Shown: in pieces, positions 53,604-63,382 of the stretch
Layout: the number at the start of each line of letters is the position of its first letter
Position numbering within the stretch: the stretch's first letter is position 1
Assembly: GCA_002897675.1 (NCBI GenBank)
Contig: BDSU01000007.1
Coordinates: forward strand, 1 to 63,987
Source of the DNA: a bacterium BMS3Abin02
GTDB lineage: Bacteria > Actinomycetota > Acidimicrobiia > Spongiisociales > UBA4744
DNA length: 63,987 nucleotides
Direction: 5' to 3'
Translations under genes and position numbers: made by a program
The notes under the pieces: generated by a model
What the model saw: the letters and a program-made list of their open reading frames with translations, nothing else
What the model was told of the DNA's origin: nothing
Database searches by the model: none

Positions 53604-54223
53604 CACAGGGTCCCGAACAGGCGGTCGCCCATGTCGCCGAGGCCCGGCTGGATGAAGTAGTTGGAACTGAGGTCTCGATCCAGCGACGCCGCCACGATGT
53701 GTACGTCGGGATGGTCACGCTCCATGCGTTCCACACCGGGAGGAGCAGTGACGACACAGAGGGCCGTGATGTCTCTCGCACCGTGTTCCTTGACCTTGTC
53801 CACTGCCCACGACAGCGATCCGCCGGTCGCGAGCATGGGCTCCAGGATCAGGACGTTCGTGTTCGCCAGGTCCGGGAATTTCGTGTAGTACTCGAGGGGC
53901 TCTGCCGTCTCTTCGTCCCGCTGAACTCCTGCAAAGCCCACCTTGACAGCCGGAAGCAGGTCGAGGACGGCATCGAGAAGTCCGAGTCCGGCTCGGAGGA
54001 CGGCTACGGCGACGATGTTGCGATCCAGCCGATAGCCGACCGTCTCCTCGAGGGGCGTCTCGACGGGGAATTCTCGCAGCGCGATGTCGGTCGTGGCCTC
54101 GATCAGCAGGGTGTAGGCGAGGCGTCGGGTCGTCTCGCGGAAGCGCTCGGTGGACGTGCTGCGATCCCGTAGGACCGTGAGGTAGTGCCTTGTGAGGGGG
54201 TGTTGGACGATCGTGAGGCTCAC
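53603..54223 (-). CDS. upp: Uracil phosphoribosyltransferase
   Basis: 206 residues. Motifs: HPLTRHYLTVLRD, AVLRAGLGLLD, the PRPP loop ILEPMLATGGSLSWAV and the C-terminal uracil site YFIQPGLGDMGDRLFGT. It makes UMP from uracil and PRPP. First gene of the salvage operon, preceded by about 140 bases that contain the promoter but no clear box. Confidence 0.95.
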   Translation of the reverse strand: MSLTIVQHPLTRHYLTVLRDRSTSTERFRETTRRLAYTLLIEATTDIALREFPVETPLEETVGYRLDRNIVAVAVLRAGLGLLDAVLDLLPAVKVGFAGVQRDEETAEPLEYYTKFPDLANTNVLILEPMLATGGSLSWAVDKVKEHGARDITALCVVTAPPGVERMERDHPDVHIVAASLDRDLSSNYFIQPGLGDMGDRLFGTL

Positions 54224-54362
54224 AGAGGTTCCTTCCGGGTGACTGCTCGTAGGCTACTCGCCCTCGCGAACGGTGCTTTCGTCGCTCGGACCCTTCAAGA
54301 CGCCAGATCGCTGCGGCGACCGCCGGCGGCAGCGCGGCCCCCAGTCACTACGCTTACCCAAC

Positions 54363-54743
54363 ATGCGAGCTGTAGCCATCATCGGGGATGGCATCGTCCT
54401 GGGCGTGCTGTCGGTCGTGGGTTTTGCCATGCACGAAACCATGACGGAGTCGTCGAGGCTGCTTGTCACAGTTCTGTCCTTCCTCGTCGCGTGGGCTTGG
54501 ATTGCCCCCTGGTTCGGCGTTTTCGGTGACGACGTGCTTACCGACCCGAGACGTGTCTGGAGGGTCCTGCTCGCCTGGGTGGCCGCAGCTCCGTTCGGTG
54601 TGGTACTCAGGGCGTTTCTCCTTGGCCTGACGGTTTCGCCGATCTTCGTCATCGTGATGACCGTCGTGACCGGAGTGGGGCTCATCGTCTGGCGTGAAAT
54701 CCTCGCCTGGCGGTTCGGTGCCCGCTCGGCTCCCACTGTCTGA
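54363..54743 (+). CDS. DUF3054 membrane protein
   Basis: 126 residues, ATG at 54363. Four membrane helices (about 5-22, 32-52, 68-86, 90-112) with DDVLTDPRRVWR before the third and AWRFG at the end, the pattern of DUF3054 proteins of actinobacteria and haloarchaea. Function unknown. It is about 20 bases before ffh, which has its own promoter-like box. Confidence 0.85.
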   Translation: MRAVAIIGDGIVLGVLSVVGFAMHETMTESSRLLVTVLSFLVAWAWIAPWFGVFGDDVLTDPRRVWRVLLAWVAAAPFGVVLRAFLLGLTVSPIFVIVMTVVTGVGLIVWREILAWRFGARSAPTV

Positions 54744-54753
54744 CCGGCCCGGT

Positions 54754-54759
54754 ACAATC
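54754..54759 (+). promoter_or_regulatory. -10 box for a leaderless ffh transcript
   Basis: TACAAT ends 5 bases before the GTG start of ffh, so transcription would begin at or beside the start codon. No ribosome site precedes the GTG, in agreement. Confidence 0.5.
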
Positions 54760-54764
54760 CTGCC

Positions 54765-56081
54765 GTGTTCGAATCGCTCTCCACCCGCCTGAACGACGTC
54801 TTCTCCCGGCTGCGCGGAAAAGGCCGGCTCGGCCCAACGGACGTCGATGCGACCCTGCGTGAGATCCGCCTCGCGTTGCTCGAAGCGGACGTCAATGTCA
54901 CGGTGGTCAAAGCGCTACTCGCACGGGTACGCGGGCGGGCCGTCGGTGCGGAGATCACCAAGAGTCTCACCCCCGGCCAGGAAGTCATCAAGATCGTTCA
55001 TGAGGAACTGATCACGACGCTCGGCGGAGCGGCGGTGCCTCTACGAAAGGCCGAAGAGCCACCCCTGACGATCCTCATGGTCGGTCTCCAGGGATCCGGA
55101 AAGACAACCTCTGCCGTGAAGCTGGCACGTCTACTCAAGCAGCGAGGCCACCGGCCGCTGCTCGTGGCAGCCGACCTCCAGCGGCCGGCCGCCGTCGAGC
55201 AGCTCATCACACTGGGTGAACGCATCGGCGTGCCCGTCTCTACGAATCGCAAAGTCAAGCCACCCAGGTTGGTCAAGGCGGCGATGAAACGGGCAACCAG
55301 TGACGGTAACGACGTGGTGATCGTCGACACGGCAGGCCGTCTCCAGGTCGACCAGGAGCTCATGCGCGAGCTCGGAGATGTCGAGAAGGCGGCGGACCCC
55401 GACGAGGTCTTGCTCGTGGTCGACGCGATGACGGGGCAGGATGCGGTGAACGTCGCCAAAGGATTCCTCGACCGGGTGGGGCTGACCGGTATCGTCTTGT
55501 CGAAACTCGACGGTGATGCGAGAGGCGGAGCAGCGATCTCCGTGCGCGAAGTCACCGGGTGCCCGATCAAGTTCGCCGGCGTCGGGGAGAAACTCGGAGA
55601 CTTCGAACCGTTCCATCCGGACAGGATGGCGTCACGAATCCTCGGCATGGGAGACGTGCTGACGCTCATCGAGAAAGCCGAGGACGCGTGGGACGTATCC
55701 GAAGCCGAGGCGATGGCGGACAAGATGCGCACCGCTTCGTTCACCTTCGAAGACTTTCTCCGACAGTTCCAACAGATCCGCCAGATAGGTCCGCTCGACC
55801 AAGTGCTTGCTATGCTGCCGGGCGCCGGTTCGATGTTCCGCAACGTTCAGGTGTCGGATGATGACCTGGGCAGGGTCGAGGCGATCATCCGTTCCATGAC
55901 CCCGGAAGAGCGACGGAGCCCCAAGCTGATCGACGGGAGCCGCAAGCGGCGGATAGCCGCCGGATCCGGATCGTCGGCACAGGCGGTCAACGGACTGTTG
56001 AAGCAATTCAACGAAGCACAGAAGATGATGAAGATGATGGCGCAGGGGAAGTCGATCCCCGGCCTGAGGAAGATGAGGTGA
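54765..56081 (+). CDS. ffh: Signal recognition particle protein Ffh
   Basis: 438 residues, GTG start. N domain ([19 protein letters not shown]), GTPase G domain with [51 protein letters not shown], and a C-terminal Met-rich M domain ([20 protein letters not shown]). It binds signal sequences and 4.5S RNA. That RNA gene is not in the window. Followed by rpsP after 4 bases. Confidence 0.96.
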   Translation: MFESLSTRLNDVFSRLRGKGRLGPTDVDATLREIRLALLEADVNVTVVKALLARVRGRAVGAEITKSLTPGQEVIKIVHEELITTLGGAAVPLRKAEEPPLTILMVGLQGSGKTTSAVKLARLLKQRGHRPLLVAADLQRPAAVEQLITLGERIGVPVSTNRKVKPPRLVKAAMKRATSDGNDVVIVDTAGRLQVDQELMRELGDVEKAADPDEVLLVVDAMTGQDAVNVAKGFLDRVGLTGIVLSKLDGDARGGAAISVREVTGCPIKFAGVGEKLGDFEPFHPDRMASRILGMGDVLTLIEKAEDAWDVSEAEAMADKMRTASFTFEDFLRQFQQIRQIGPLDQVLAMLPGAGSMFRNVQVSDDDLGRVEAIIRSMTPEERRSPKLIDGSRKRRIAAGSGSSAQAVNGLLKQFNEAQKMMKMMAQGKSIPGLRKMR

Positions 56082-56085
56082 CGAC

Positions 56086-56379
56086 ATGGCGGTGAAGCTC
56101 CGCCTGATGCGGATGGGGAAGAAGAAGCAGCCGACCTACCGGGTCGTCGCTGCCGATGTTCGGTCGCCTCGCGACGGACGTTTCCTCGAGATCGTGGGCC
56201 GGTACGATCCTCGTCAGGATCCGTCCCTGATCGAGATCGACAACGAGAAGGCCCTGGCCTGGCTCCGAAACGGGGCGCAGCCGACCGATACGGTGCGGCG
56301 ACTCCTCGAGAAATCGGGCGCATGGTCGATGTTCAAGGTGGCGAAGGGCGAGATCCATACGGTTGGAGATGACGAATGA
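56086..56379 (+). CDS. rpsP: 30S ribosomal protein S16
   Basis: 97 residues. [22 protein letters not shown] at the N-terminus (shown to V22), [16 protein letters not shown], and [16 protein letters not shown] are hallmarks. It helps fold the 5' domain of 16S rRNA. The order ffh-rpsP-khpA-rimM is conserved. Confidence 0.96.
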   Translation: MAVKLRLMRMGKKKQPTYRVVAADVRSPRDGRFLEIVGRYDPRQDPSLIEIDNEKALAWLRNGAQPTDTVRRLLEKSGAWSMFKVAKGEIHTVGDDE

Positions 56380-56627
56380 GTAGAGGTTCCATCGTCGAAC
56401 GTGTCGTCGGGTATGTCGTCACGCAAATTGTCGATCATCCCGACGAGGTCGACCTGACGCTCGTCGAAGAAGGCCCCGAGGATGTCGTGGTCGAGGTCCG
56501 TACCGTGAAATCGGATATGGGTCGGGTGATCGGGCGCCGTGGCCGGGTCGCTCGCGCTGTCCGGACCCTCGCCCGGGCCGCCGGTGACGAGGAAGGTCTC
56601 CACGCCGGAGTCGAGTTCATCGATTGA
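56376..56627 (+). CDS. khpA: KH-domain RNA-binding protein KhpA
   Basis: 83 residues, ATGA overlap with rpsP. One type-II KH domain with the GxxG loop in [18 protein letters not shown]. It binds RNA together with KhpB in other species and affects cell length and division. Position between S16 and RimM supports the call. Confidence 0.93.
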   Translation: MSRGSIVERVVGYVVTQIVDHPDEVDLTLVEEGPEDVVVEVRTVKSDMGRVIGRRGRVARAVRTLARAAGDEEGLHAGVEFID

Positions 56628-57127
56628 ACGTTCGCGTCGGACGAATTCTGAAGGCCCATGGGATCAGGGGCGAGGTCGTTATCATGTCCGAGTCGGACAG
56701 TCCGGAGCGGTTCGTCCACGGGGCCACCTTCATCACGGACTTCGATACCACACTGGTATTGCGCGGCGTTCGGGTTCACAAAGACGGGATGCTCGTCGCG
56801 TTCGAGGGAGTCACCGATCGCAATGCCGCCGAAGAACTCCGCGGCACGACACTCTTCATCCCGGTCGACGAACGACGGAAGCTCGAAGATGACGAGTTCT
56901 GGCCGGAGGATCTCGAAGGACTCGAGGTCCGGGATCCGCAGGGCCGCCCCCTCGGGAGGATCACGGGGGTCATCGTCGGAGACGCGCAGGATCGGCTCCT
57001 GATTCACAGCGGTGACCGGGCCGTCGAGGTCCCGTTTGTCGAGGAACTCGTCCCGGACGTTCGGCCGGAATCGGGATTCGTCACGGTCGTTCCGATCGAG
57101 GGCCTGTTCAGTTCAGAACCAGATTGA
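56624..57127 (+). CDS. rimM: Ribosome maturation factor RimM
   Basis: 167 residues from a TTG that overlaps the khpA stop (TTGA). Begins [19 protein letters not shown], has the PRC-barrel with LGRITGVIVGDAQDRLLIH and EVPFVEELVPDV near the end. It acts in 16S 3'-domain maturation with S19. The trmD and rplS genes that often follow are absent; instead a lipoprotein gene converges and overlaps by 20 bases. Confidence 0.93.
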   Translation: MNVRVGRILKAHGIRGEVVIMSESDSPERFVHGATFITDFDTTLVLRGVRVHKDGMLVAFEGVTDRNAAEELRGTTLFIPVDERRKLEDDEFWPEDLEGLEVRDPQGRPLGRITGVIVGDAQDRLLIHSGDRAVEVPFVEELVPDVRPESGFVTVVPIEGLFSSEPD

Positions 57128-57962
57128 TTGTCACGTCCTGGTCGGCGTCGTCCCCGACGGTGAGCCGGAGCTTGCCTTGCGGACCCGTCTCGAGCGTTAC
57201 CGTGAACTCTCCCCACGCGCTCAGGTAGTCCGTCGCCATGGTGACACGCTCCTCTGCGACCACGTCTGCCTTGATGAGGCGCACAACGACATTGGCCTCG
57301 AATGTTCGGGAGTAACCCGTGACGATGAGTGGATAGTCGGCCCTGCCCTCCCTGGGTGTGAGCACGACGACCAGATCGCTCCGCGCCGCGACGGGCGGAA
57401 GGGCGGGGCCGCCCGGATCCAGCTCCACGATGATCTGTGCCGGCGATTCGGTCACCACGGTGCGGGCCATGGCCGCAGCACCGAGATGTGCATCGACGTA
57501 CAGTGATCCGTCGGCCGATCGCACGACGTATGCCCGATCGATGAGCGGGAGTTCGAAGACTCCGTCGGTGATGTTCGTGTCGGTGACGTCGGGGAGGAAC
57601 ACTCGTACCACGCCGAGGTCTCGCAAGAACACCACTCGTGTCCGACCGACCGAAGTGGCCGGCGCTCCGGCGTCGGTCGCCAGGCTGATGATGAACCGAT
57701 CGCATTCTCGATCCTGCACGCCGTTCAGACCGGAGATGCGTGTTGCATCCCCGCTTCGACTATCCAAGGCGAAGAGCTCTCCGTCCTCGGAGAACGTCTC
57801 TCCGACTCCACATGACGACGATCGCGGGCCAGTCGTGGTCGGCGGCGCCGGAGAGGAGGTGGTCGTGGCCGTTGTGGCCCTCGTGGCAGGTGTGCTCCCC
57901 GGCGAGGACACACAAGCAGAGGCTATGAGCGAAACGGCCACGAACGCGATGAGTCTGCGCAC
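57108..57962 (-). CDS. Lipoprotein with AMIN-like and Gmad2-like domains
   Basis: 284 residues. Signal peptide with lipobox LIASAC (Cys17), then a Thr/Pro/Ser-rich linker to about 48. Middle region (CDRFIISLATD, RTRVVFLRDLGVVRVFLPDV) resembles the AMIN-like domain; the end (PLIVTGYSRTFEANVVVRLI, GEFTVTLETGPQGKLRL) resembles the Gmad2 immunoglobulin-like domain. Such proteins sit on the outside of the membrane, bound to wall components. Role unknown. Overlaps rimM end. Confidence 0.82.
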   Translation of the reverse strand: MRRLIAFVAVSLIASACVSSPGSTPATRATTATTTSSPAPPTTTGPRSSSCGVGETFSEDGELFALDSRSGDATRISGLNGVQDRECDRFIISLATDAGAPATSVGRTRVVFLRDLGVVRVFLPDVTDTNITDGVFELPLIDRAYVVRSADGSLYVDAHLGAAAMARTVVTESPAQIIVELDPGGPALPPVAARSDLVVVLTPREGRADYPLIVTGYSRTFEANVVVRLIKADVVAEERVTMATDYLSAWGEFTVTLETGPQGKLRLTVGDDADQDVTINLVLN

Positions 57963-57974
57963 ACCGGAAGGGTA

Positions 57975-58016
57975 GCTGCGACATCGCGAAGCCCTACTTC
58001 GCGATGTCGGCGCAGC
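57975..58016 (-). terminator. Strong hairpin after gap
   Basis: On the minus strand GACATCGCGAAG pairs with CTTCGCGATGTC (12 pairs, 5-base loop), plus an outer GCTGC/GCAGC stem with a 3-base bulge. No T-tract. It lies 6 bases beyond the gap stop codon and before the lipoprotein gene. Confidence 0.7.
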
Positions 58017-58022
58017 AGCCGG

Positions 58023-59048
<1,026 letters not shown>

Positions 59049-59118
59049 TCAGAAGCGGCACGATGGCCGCAAGTGCCTTCATGATACTCGTGCGAAGGGT
59101 GTGACTTGACCACGGCAC

Positions 59119-60267
59119 GTGATAGCGTTGCTGGTCATGCGGCATCCTGCTCCCGACCCGAGCCTGGCGCTGGAATACCTCACGGGGCACCGTTCCGCCG
59201 AGCCGCTCTGCCGCGAAGCGCGCAGGCTGCGCGACGCAGGCAAGGGCAGGACGGTCACGTACAGTCGCAAGGTGTTCATTCCTATCACGACCCTCTGCAG
59301 GGACCGCTGTGCCTACTGCACGTTCGCCAGGCCCCCCGGTGCCGGTGGTGAGTACATGACACCGGAAGAAGTCATGGCCATGGCGAGGGTGGGGGAGCGC
59401 TACGGGTGCACCGAGGCGCTGCTCACGCTCGGGGATCGTCCGGAGGCGAGATGGTCGGAGGCACGCTCGTTCCTGGATCGGCAGGAGTGCGCCTCCACCC
59501 TCGGGTACGTGCAGCGAATGTCGGAGCGGATCGTGACCGAGACATCGCTGTTTCCTCACGCGAATGCCGGAGTGATGGACGAAGGCGCCATCGAGGCGCT
59601 CCGGCCGAGCAACGTGTCGATGGGATTGATGCTCGAAAACGTCTCCCCCCGGCTGATGAAAGCCGGCATGCCGCATTTCGGCAGTCCCGACAAGGATCCG
59701 GCCGTCAGAGTCGGGACCATCGAGGCGGCAGGCCGGGCCAGAGTGCCGTTTACCACCGGCGTCCTGGTCGGAATCGGCGAGATGCCCGAAGAGATCGTCG
59801 ACAGTCTGTTCGCCCTCGCGGCCCTGCATGCCCGCCACCGCAATGTTCAGGAGATCATCGTGCAGAACTTTCGTGCGAAGGCCGACACGCCGATGCGGCG
59901 TAGCGCAGAACCAACGCCCGAGTTGGTTTCGAGGGTCGCGGCACTCGCCAGATGGATCTGTGGAGCGGAGATGAACATCCAGGTGCCGCCCAATCTGACC
60001 GACCGGTTCGAGGTCTATCTCGATGCGGGTGTCAACGACTGGGGTGGCGTTTCGCCGGTGACGATCGATTGGGTCAACCCCGAACAGCCGTGGCCTGATC
60101 TGGACGAACTGGAGAGTCGGACCGAAGCAGCCGGCTTTCACCTGCGAGCGAGACTGCCCGTGTATCCGGAGTTCATCGACGCGCAGTGGATCGATCCGGC
60201 TCTGCTGGTGCGCGTCCGATCAGCGACGGACGCTTCCGGATTCGCGTTGGTGCGCGCGCCGGCATGA
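59119..60267 (+). CDS. cofG: FO synthase subunit CofG (radical SAM)
   Basis: 382 residues from a GTG at 59119; an ATG at 59137 is equally possible as neither has a good ribosome site. Radical-SAM cluster CRDRCAYC (C60, C64, C67) after VFIPITTLC; later LMLENVSPRLM, FTTGVLVGIGE, VQNFRAKADTPM and WGGVSPVTIDWVNPE are CofG marks. With CofH it makes the F420 chromophore FO from tyrosine and a ribityl-uracil. In most actinobacteria both halves are fused as FbiC; here they are separate. Confidence 0.95.
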   Translation: MIALLVMRHPAPDPSLALEYLTGHRSAEPLCREARRLRDAGKGRTVTYSRKVFIPITTLCRDRCAYCTFARPPGAGGEYMTPEEVMAMARVGERYGCTEALLTLGDRPEARWSEARSFLDRQECASTLGYVQRMSERIVTETSLFPHANAGVMDEGAIEALRPSNVSMGLMLENVSPRLMKAGMPHFGSPDKDPAVRVGTIEAAGRARVPFTTGVLVGIGEMPEEIVDSLFALAALHARHRNVQEIIVQNFRAKADTPMRRSAEPTPELVSRVAALARWICGAEMNIQVPPNLTDRFEVYLDAGVNDWGGVSPVTIDWVNPEQPWPDLDELESRTEAAGFHLRARLPVYPEFIDAQWIDPALLVRVRSATDASGFALVRAPA

Positions 60268-62096
60268 GACCGATTACGTTCTGCAGACTCTCGGGTCCGG
60301 GTGCGGTGACCACCGAGCTGCCGCGGGCTTCCGTCGAGGATGTCCGGACCGCAAGCGATGCAGGGCTTCTGGCCGTCTCGGTAGGTCCGGGGGAGGGGGA
60401 TCCGGCAGCGTGGGTCCTCACGGGCGACGAGACAACCTTCGTGCAGGGCGTCGCAGGATGGCGTGTCACCGTGCTGCACGAGGGGCGAAGAGCTGCAGTC
60501 CTGGATGCACTGGTGCGTAGCGGAGCTCGCTTCCTCAGGTCCGATCGGCCGGCGGAGGCCGCGACGCTGACGTCGCTGCCCGGGGTCGACGCCGAGGTGT
60601 CGACCCCGGCTTGTGACGTGGCCGAGGCACTTGCCTGTGTGCAGGAGGGCGCAACCGACCTGCTGTTCGGCGACTGGGACGACGAACAGATCGGCCGCCT
60701 GCGTGATGCCCTCGAGGTGCCTCTCATCGAGCGCACGGCTTTTCCCTCGAGTATCGCGCTCGATGCGGTACGCGCAGAACTCACGGGTTCGACCTGGACG
60801 ACCTACCTTCGACTCGTGGACGGAGTGGGGGCGGCGCGCCGCCGGGACGAATGGGCTCCTGGAAAAGACATGCCGATTCCGGCCCCTCCGGGCCGCATGT
60901 CGGCGGAATGGGCCGATACCGCATGGATGACGGCTGTCGTGTCGGACCCGATCACTGGAGCAACATCGGACGTGAAACGCATTCTGGGTCGGTCCCTGGA
61001 TGGCAACCCGCCGACTCGCAACGAGATCGAAACGCTTTTCCAGGCACGGGGAGGCGACGTCGAGGCAATTGCCTGGACCGCCGACCGTCTGAGGGTCGAG
61101 GCCGTTGGGGAGACGGTCACCTACATCGTCAACCGGAACATCAACTACACGAACGTGTGCACGTACAAGTGCCGGTTCTGCGCGTTCTCGAAAGGTCCTC
61201 GAAGTCTCGATCTGCGTGGCACGCCGTATTTGATGAGTGTCGAAGATGTCGTCCGTATGGCGTCGGAAGCGTGGGATCGGGGCGCCACCGAAGCGTGTCT
61301 CCAGGGCGGCATTCATCCGGGCTTCACCGGCGACTTCTATCTCGAACTGGTCGAGGAGATCAAGGCCGTCCTGCCGGGGATACACATTCACGGGTTCACG
61401 CCTCTCGAAGTCTGGCAAGGTGCAGAGACACTGGACATCTCGGTTCGTGACTACCTGAAACGACTTCGTGATGCCGGGCTCGGGTCGTTGCCCGGCACTG
61501 CCGCCGAGATCCTCGACGATCGCGTACGCATTCACCTCTGTCCGGACAAGATCACGACCGCCGAGTGGGCAGACGTGATGATGATCGCTCACGAGCTTGG
61601 GTTTCGATCCACCGCAACCGTCATGTTCGGGCACATCGATGACCCCGCGGCATGGGCGAATCATCTCGAGGTGGTGCGGACCATTCAGCGCCGTACCGGC
61701 GGGTTCACCGAGTTCGTGCCCCTACCGTTCGTACACATGGGGGCGCCGATCTACCTGCAGGGAAACTCGAGGATGGGGCCAACGTGGGATGAGGTCGTCC
61801 TCATGCATGCCGTCGCGCGGATCGCGTTCGACGGTCTGATACCGAACGTCCAGGCGTCATGGGTCAAGCTCGGGTTGGATGGAGCGTGTCGGCTGTTGGA
61901 TGCCGGCTGCAACGACCTGGGCGGGACCCTCATGGGCGAGGCCATCACGAGGTCGGCAGGCGCTTCTCACGGCCAGGAGATGACCGTGGGGCAGTTCGAG
62001 GACCTGATCCGGTCTGCAGGCAGGGTGCCGTCGCGGCGAACGACGCTCTACGAGATGTTGCCCGGGCTCTCGGCACTGGCCGGCCGCTCGGAATAG
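60264..62096 (+). CDS. cofH: FO synthase subunit CofH with ~235-residue N-terminal extension
   Basis: 610 residues, ATGA overlap with cofG. The C-terminal ~370 residues are CofH: YIVNRNINYTNVCTYKCRFC (cluster C299, C303, C306), LQGGIHPGF, HGFTPLEVW, GLGSLPGTAAEILDD, FVPLPFVHMGAP, NDLGGTLMGE. The first ~235 residues are not part of normal CofH and I do not recognise them; they look like a globular alpha/beta domain (GLLAVSVGPGEGD, AATLTSLPGVDAE, TTYLRLVDGVGAARR). No frameshift separates the parts. Confidence 0.92.
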   Translation: MRPITFCRLSGPGAVTTELPRASVEDVRTASDAGLLAVSVGPGEGDPAAWVLTGDETTFVQGVAGWRVTVLHEGRRAAVLDALVRSGARFLRSDRPAEAATLTSLPGVDAEVSTPACDVAEALACVQEGATDLLFGDWDDEQIGRLRDALEVPLIERTAFPSSIALDAVRAELTGSTWTTYLRLVDGVGAARRRDEWAPGKDMPIPAPPGRMSAEWADTAWMTAVVSDPITGATSDVKRILGRSLDGNPPTRNEIETLFQARGGDVEAIAWTADRLRVEAVGETVTYIVNRNINYTNVCTYKCRFCAFSKGPRSLDLRGTPYLMSVEDVVRMASEAWDRGATEACLQGGIHPGFTGDFYLELVEEIKAVLPGIHIHGFTPLEVWQGAETLDISVRDYLKRLRDAGLGSLPGTAAEILDDRVRIHLCPDKITTAEWADVMMIAHELGFRSTATVMFGHIDDPAAWANHLEVVRTIQRRTGGFTEFVPLPFVHMGAPIYLQGNSRMGPTWDEVVLMHAVARIAFDGLIPNVQASWVKLGLDGACRLLDAGCNDLGGTLMGEAITRSAGASHGQEMTVGQFEDLIRSAGRVPSRRTTLYEMLPGLSALAGRSE

Positions 62097-62124
62097 GCGG
62101 CGGGATCGGGATGGCGATTGAAAG

Positions 62125-62163
62125 TTGACAGCGTGACGTCGATGTGACATCATGATGATGTCA
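62125..62163 (+). promoter_or_regulatory. Leaderless promoter with palindromic operator over the start codon
   Basis: -35 TTGACA (62125-62130), 17 bases, -10 CATCAT (62148-62153). The palindrome TGACATCA-TGA-TGATGTCA (62145-62163) covers the -10 and reaches the A of the ATG. Binding there would block the promoter, so the RHH protein likely represses itself. Confidence 0.65.
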
Positions 62164-62612
62164 TGCAGAGTCTTACCGTTCTCGCCAAGCTCGAAGAAGC
62201 CATCACGCGCCAGGTCGGTCTTTCCGGTGAGGATGCCGCAGTGGAGGCGGCGGCCGAGGCCATGCTCGGAGTGCTGGATGCGACCGTGCGCCAGATCGTC
62301 ATCGACCTCGCCCAACAGGCGGCGATCGAAGTCTCGGCCCAGCTTCCCGGCTACGAGGTCGAGGTCGTGATATCCGACGGCGAACCGGAACTTCGCGTGC
62401 GGGCTTCCGAAGCGGGCGGCGAAGTCGCACCCGGGTCGTACGAGGCACGGCTCACACTGCGTCTTCCCAACAGCATCAAGGAACTGATCGAAGACGCCGC
62501 GGCCGACACAGGAGATTCGGTGAACTCCTGGGTCGTAAAGACGCTGTCCACGAGAGTACGCGTGCGACATGGCGGCAAGGGCAAGCGGATCTCAGGGACC
62601 GTGGAGCTATGA
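62163..62612 (+). CDS. Ribbon-helix-helix regulator
   Basis: 149 residues. The C-terminal part ARLTLRLPNSIKELIEDAAA plus DSVNSWVVKTLS is a ribbon-helix-helix DNA-binding fold of the CopG/HicB-antitoxin type. The N-terminal ~85 residues are helical then beta, and may bind a ligand or form the dimer. It is transcribed with the DUF4097 gene (ATGA overlap), a pairing seen in other actinobacteria. No toxin gene is adjacent, so a plain transcription regulator is more likely. Confidence 0.8.
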   Translation: MQSLTVLAKLEEAITRQVGLSGEDAAVEAAAEAMLGVLDATVRQIVIDLAQQAAIEVSAQLPGYEVEVVISDGEPELRVRASEAGGEVAPGSYEARLTLRLPNSIKELIEDAAADTGDSVNSWVVKTLSTRVRVRHGGKGKRISGTVEL

Positions 62613-63382
62613 GCAACCGGCACGAGTCCTTCGAGGTGGGGGAGCGTCCCAGAGTCTCGATTCGACTTGGATCGGGCAGTGTGCGGATCGTTCCCGGTCA
62701 GGCCGGGAGGATCGACGTGGATGCTCGGGGTCGATCGGCGGATTCGGTCACCATCGATCAGGCAGGCGGCCTCGTGAGCGTTCGTCAGGAACAGGATCGC
62801 TCTCTCCGAGGCTCGCTCGATGTGACGTTCTCGGTTCCTCCGGGAACGGGAGTCGTCGCATCGCTGGCATCGGCCACTCTCGACGTCGAGGTACCGCTCG
62901 AAGACCTGAACGTCTCGGCGGCCTCTGGTGATCTGCGTGTCGGCGACGTGCGGCGAGAAGTGCTCGTCAAGACGGCATCGGGAGACGTCGAGATCGCCAC
63001 GATCGAAGGGAAGGGCAAACTCAACGCGGCATCCGGAGACATCCGGATTCGGACCGTCCACGGAGATTCGACAATCAACACGGCGTCGGGTGATATCGAC
63101 ATCGACGAGGCCCGTGGAGACCTCGTGCTGCGGTCCGTATCGGGGGATATCACCGTGGCCCGATACCTTGGATCCGACATCATCACGAGCACGGTATCCG
63201 GCGACACCACCGTTCGGATCCCACCTGGGCGCAGCGCCGATGTCGATCTGCGCAGCCTGTCGGGACGCATCAAGCTCCCTTCATCGCCGGGATCCGGGCA
63301 GGTCGGGGGAGACAAGATCCACGTTCGGATCCGATTCAAGTCCGTTTCGGGAGACTTCGAGTTGGCTACTCCGGACTCTTGA
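62609..63382 (+). CDS. DUF4097 beta-repeat protein
   Basis: 257 residues. A right-handed beta-solenoid is suggested by repeats of the form aSGDxxI spaced about 19-20 residues (ASGDLRVGDV, ASGDVEIATI, ASGDIRIRTV, ASGDIDIDEA, VSGDITVARY, VSGDTTVRIP). This is the DUF4097/putative-adhesin family. No signal peptide is present, so it is probably cytoplasmic. Its end overlaps the end of the opposing gene by 17 bases. Confidence 0.88.
   Translation: MSNRHESFEVGERPRVSIRLGSGSVRIVPGQAGRIDVDARGRSADSVTIDQAGGLVSVRQEQDRSLRGSLDVTFSVPPGTGVVASLASATLDVEVPLEDLNVSAASGDLRVGDVRREVLVKTASGDVEIATIEGKGKLNAASGDIRIRTVHGDSTINTASGDIDIDEARGDLVLRSVSGDITVARYLGSDIITSTVSGDTTVRIPPGRSADVDLRSLSGRIKLPSSPGSGQVGGDKIHVRIRFKSVSGDFELATPDS

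Noticed and set aside
62163-62612. Toxin-antitoxin pair
   Set aside because: The RHH protein resembles HicB-type C-termini, but the partner is a DUF4097 beta-repeat protein and no small toxin gene adjoins.
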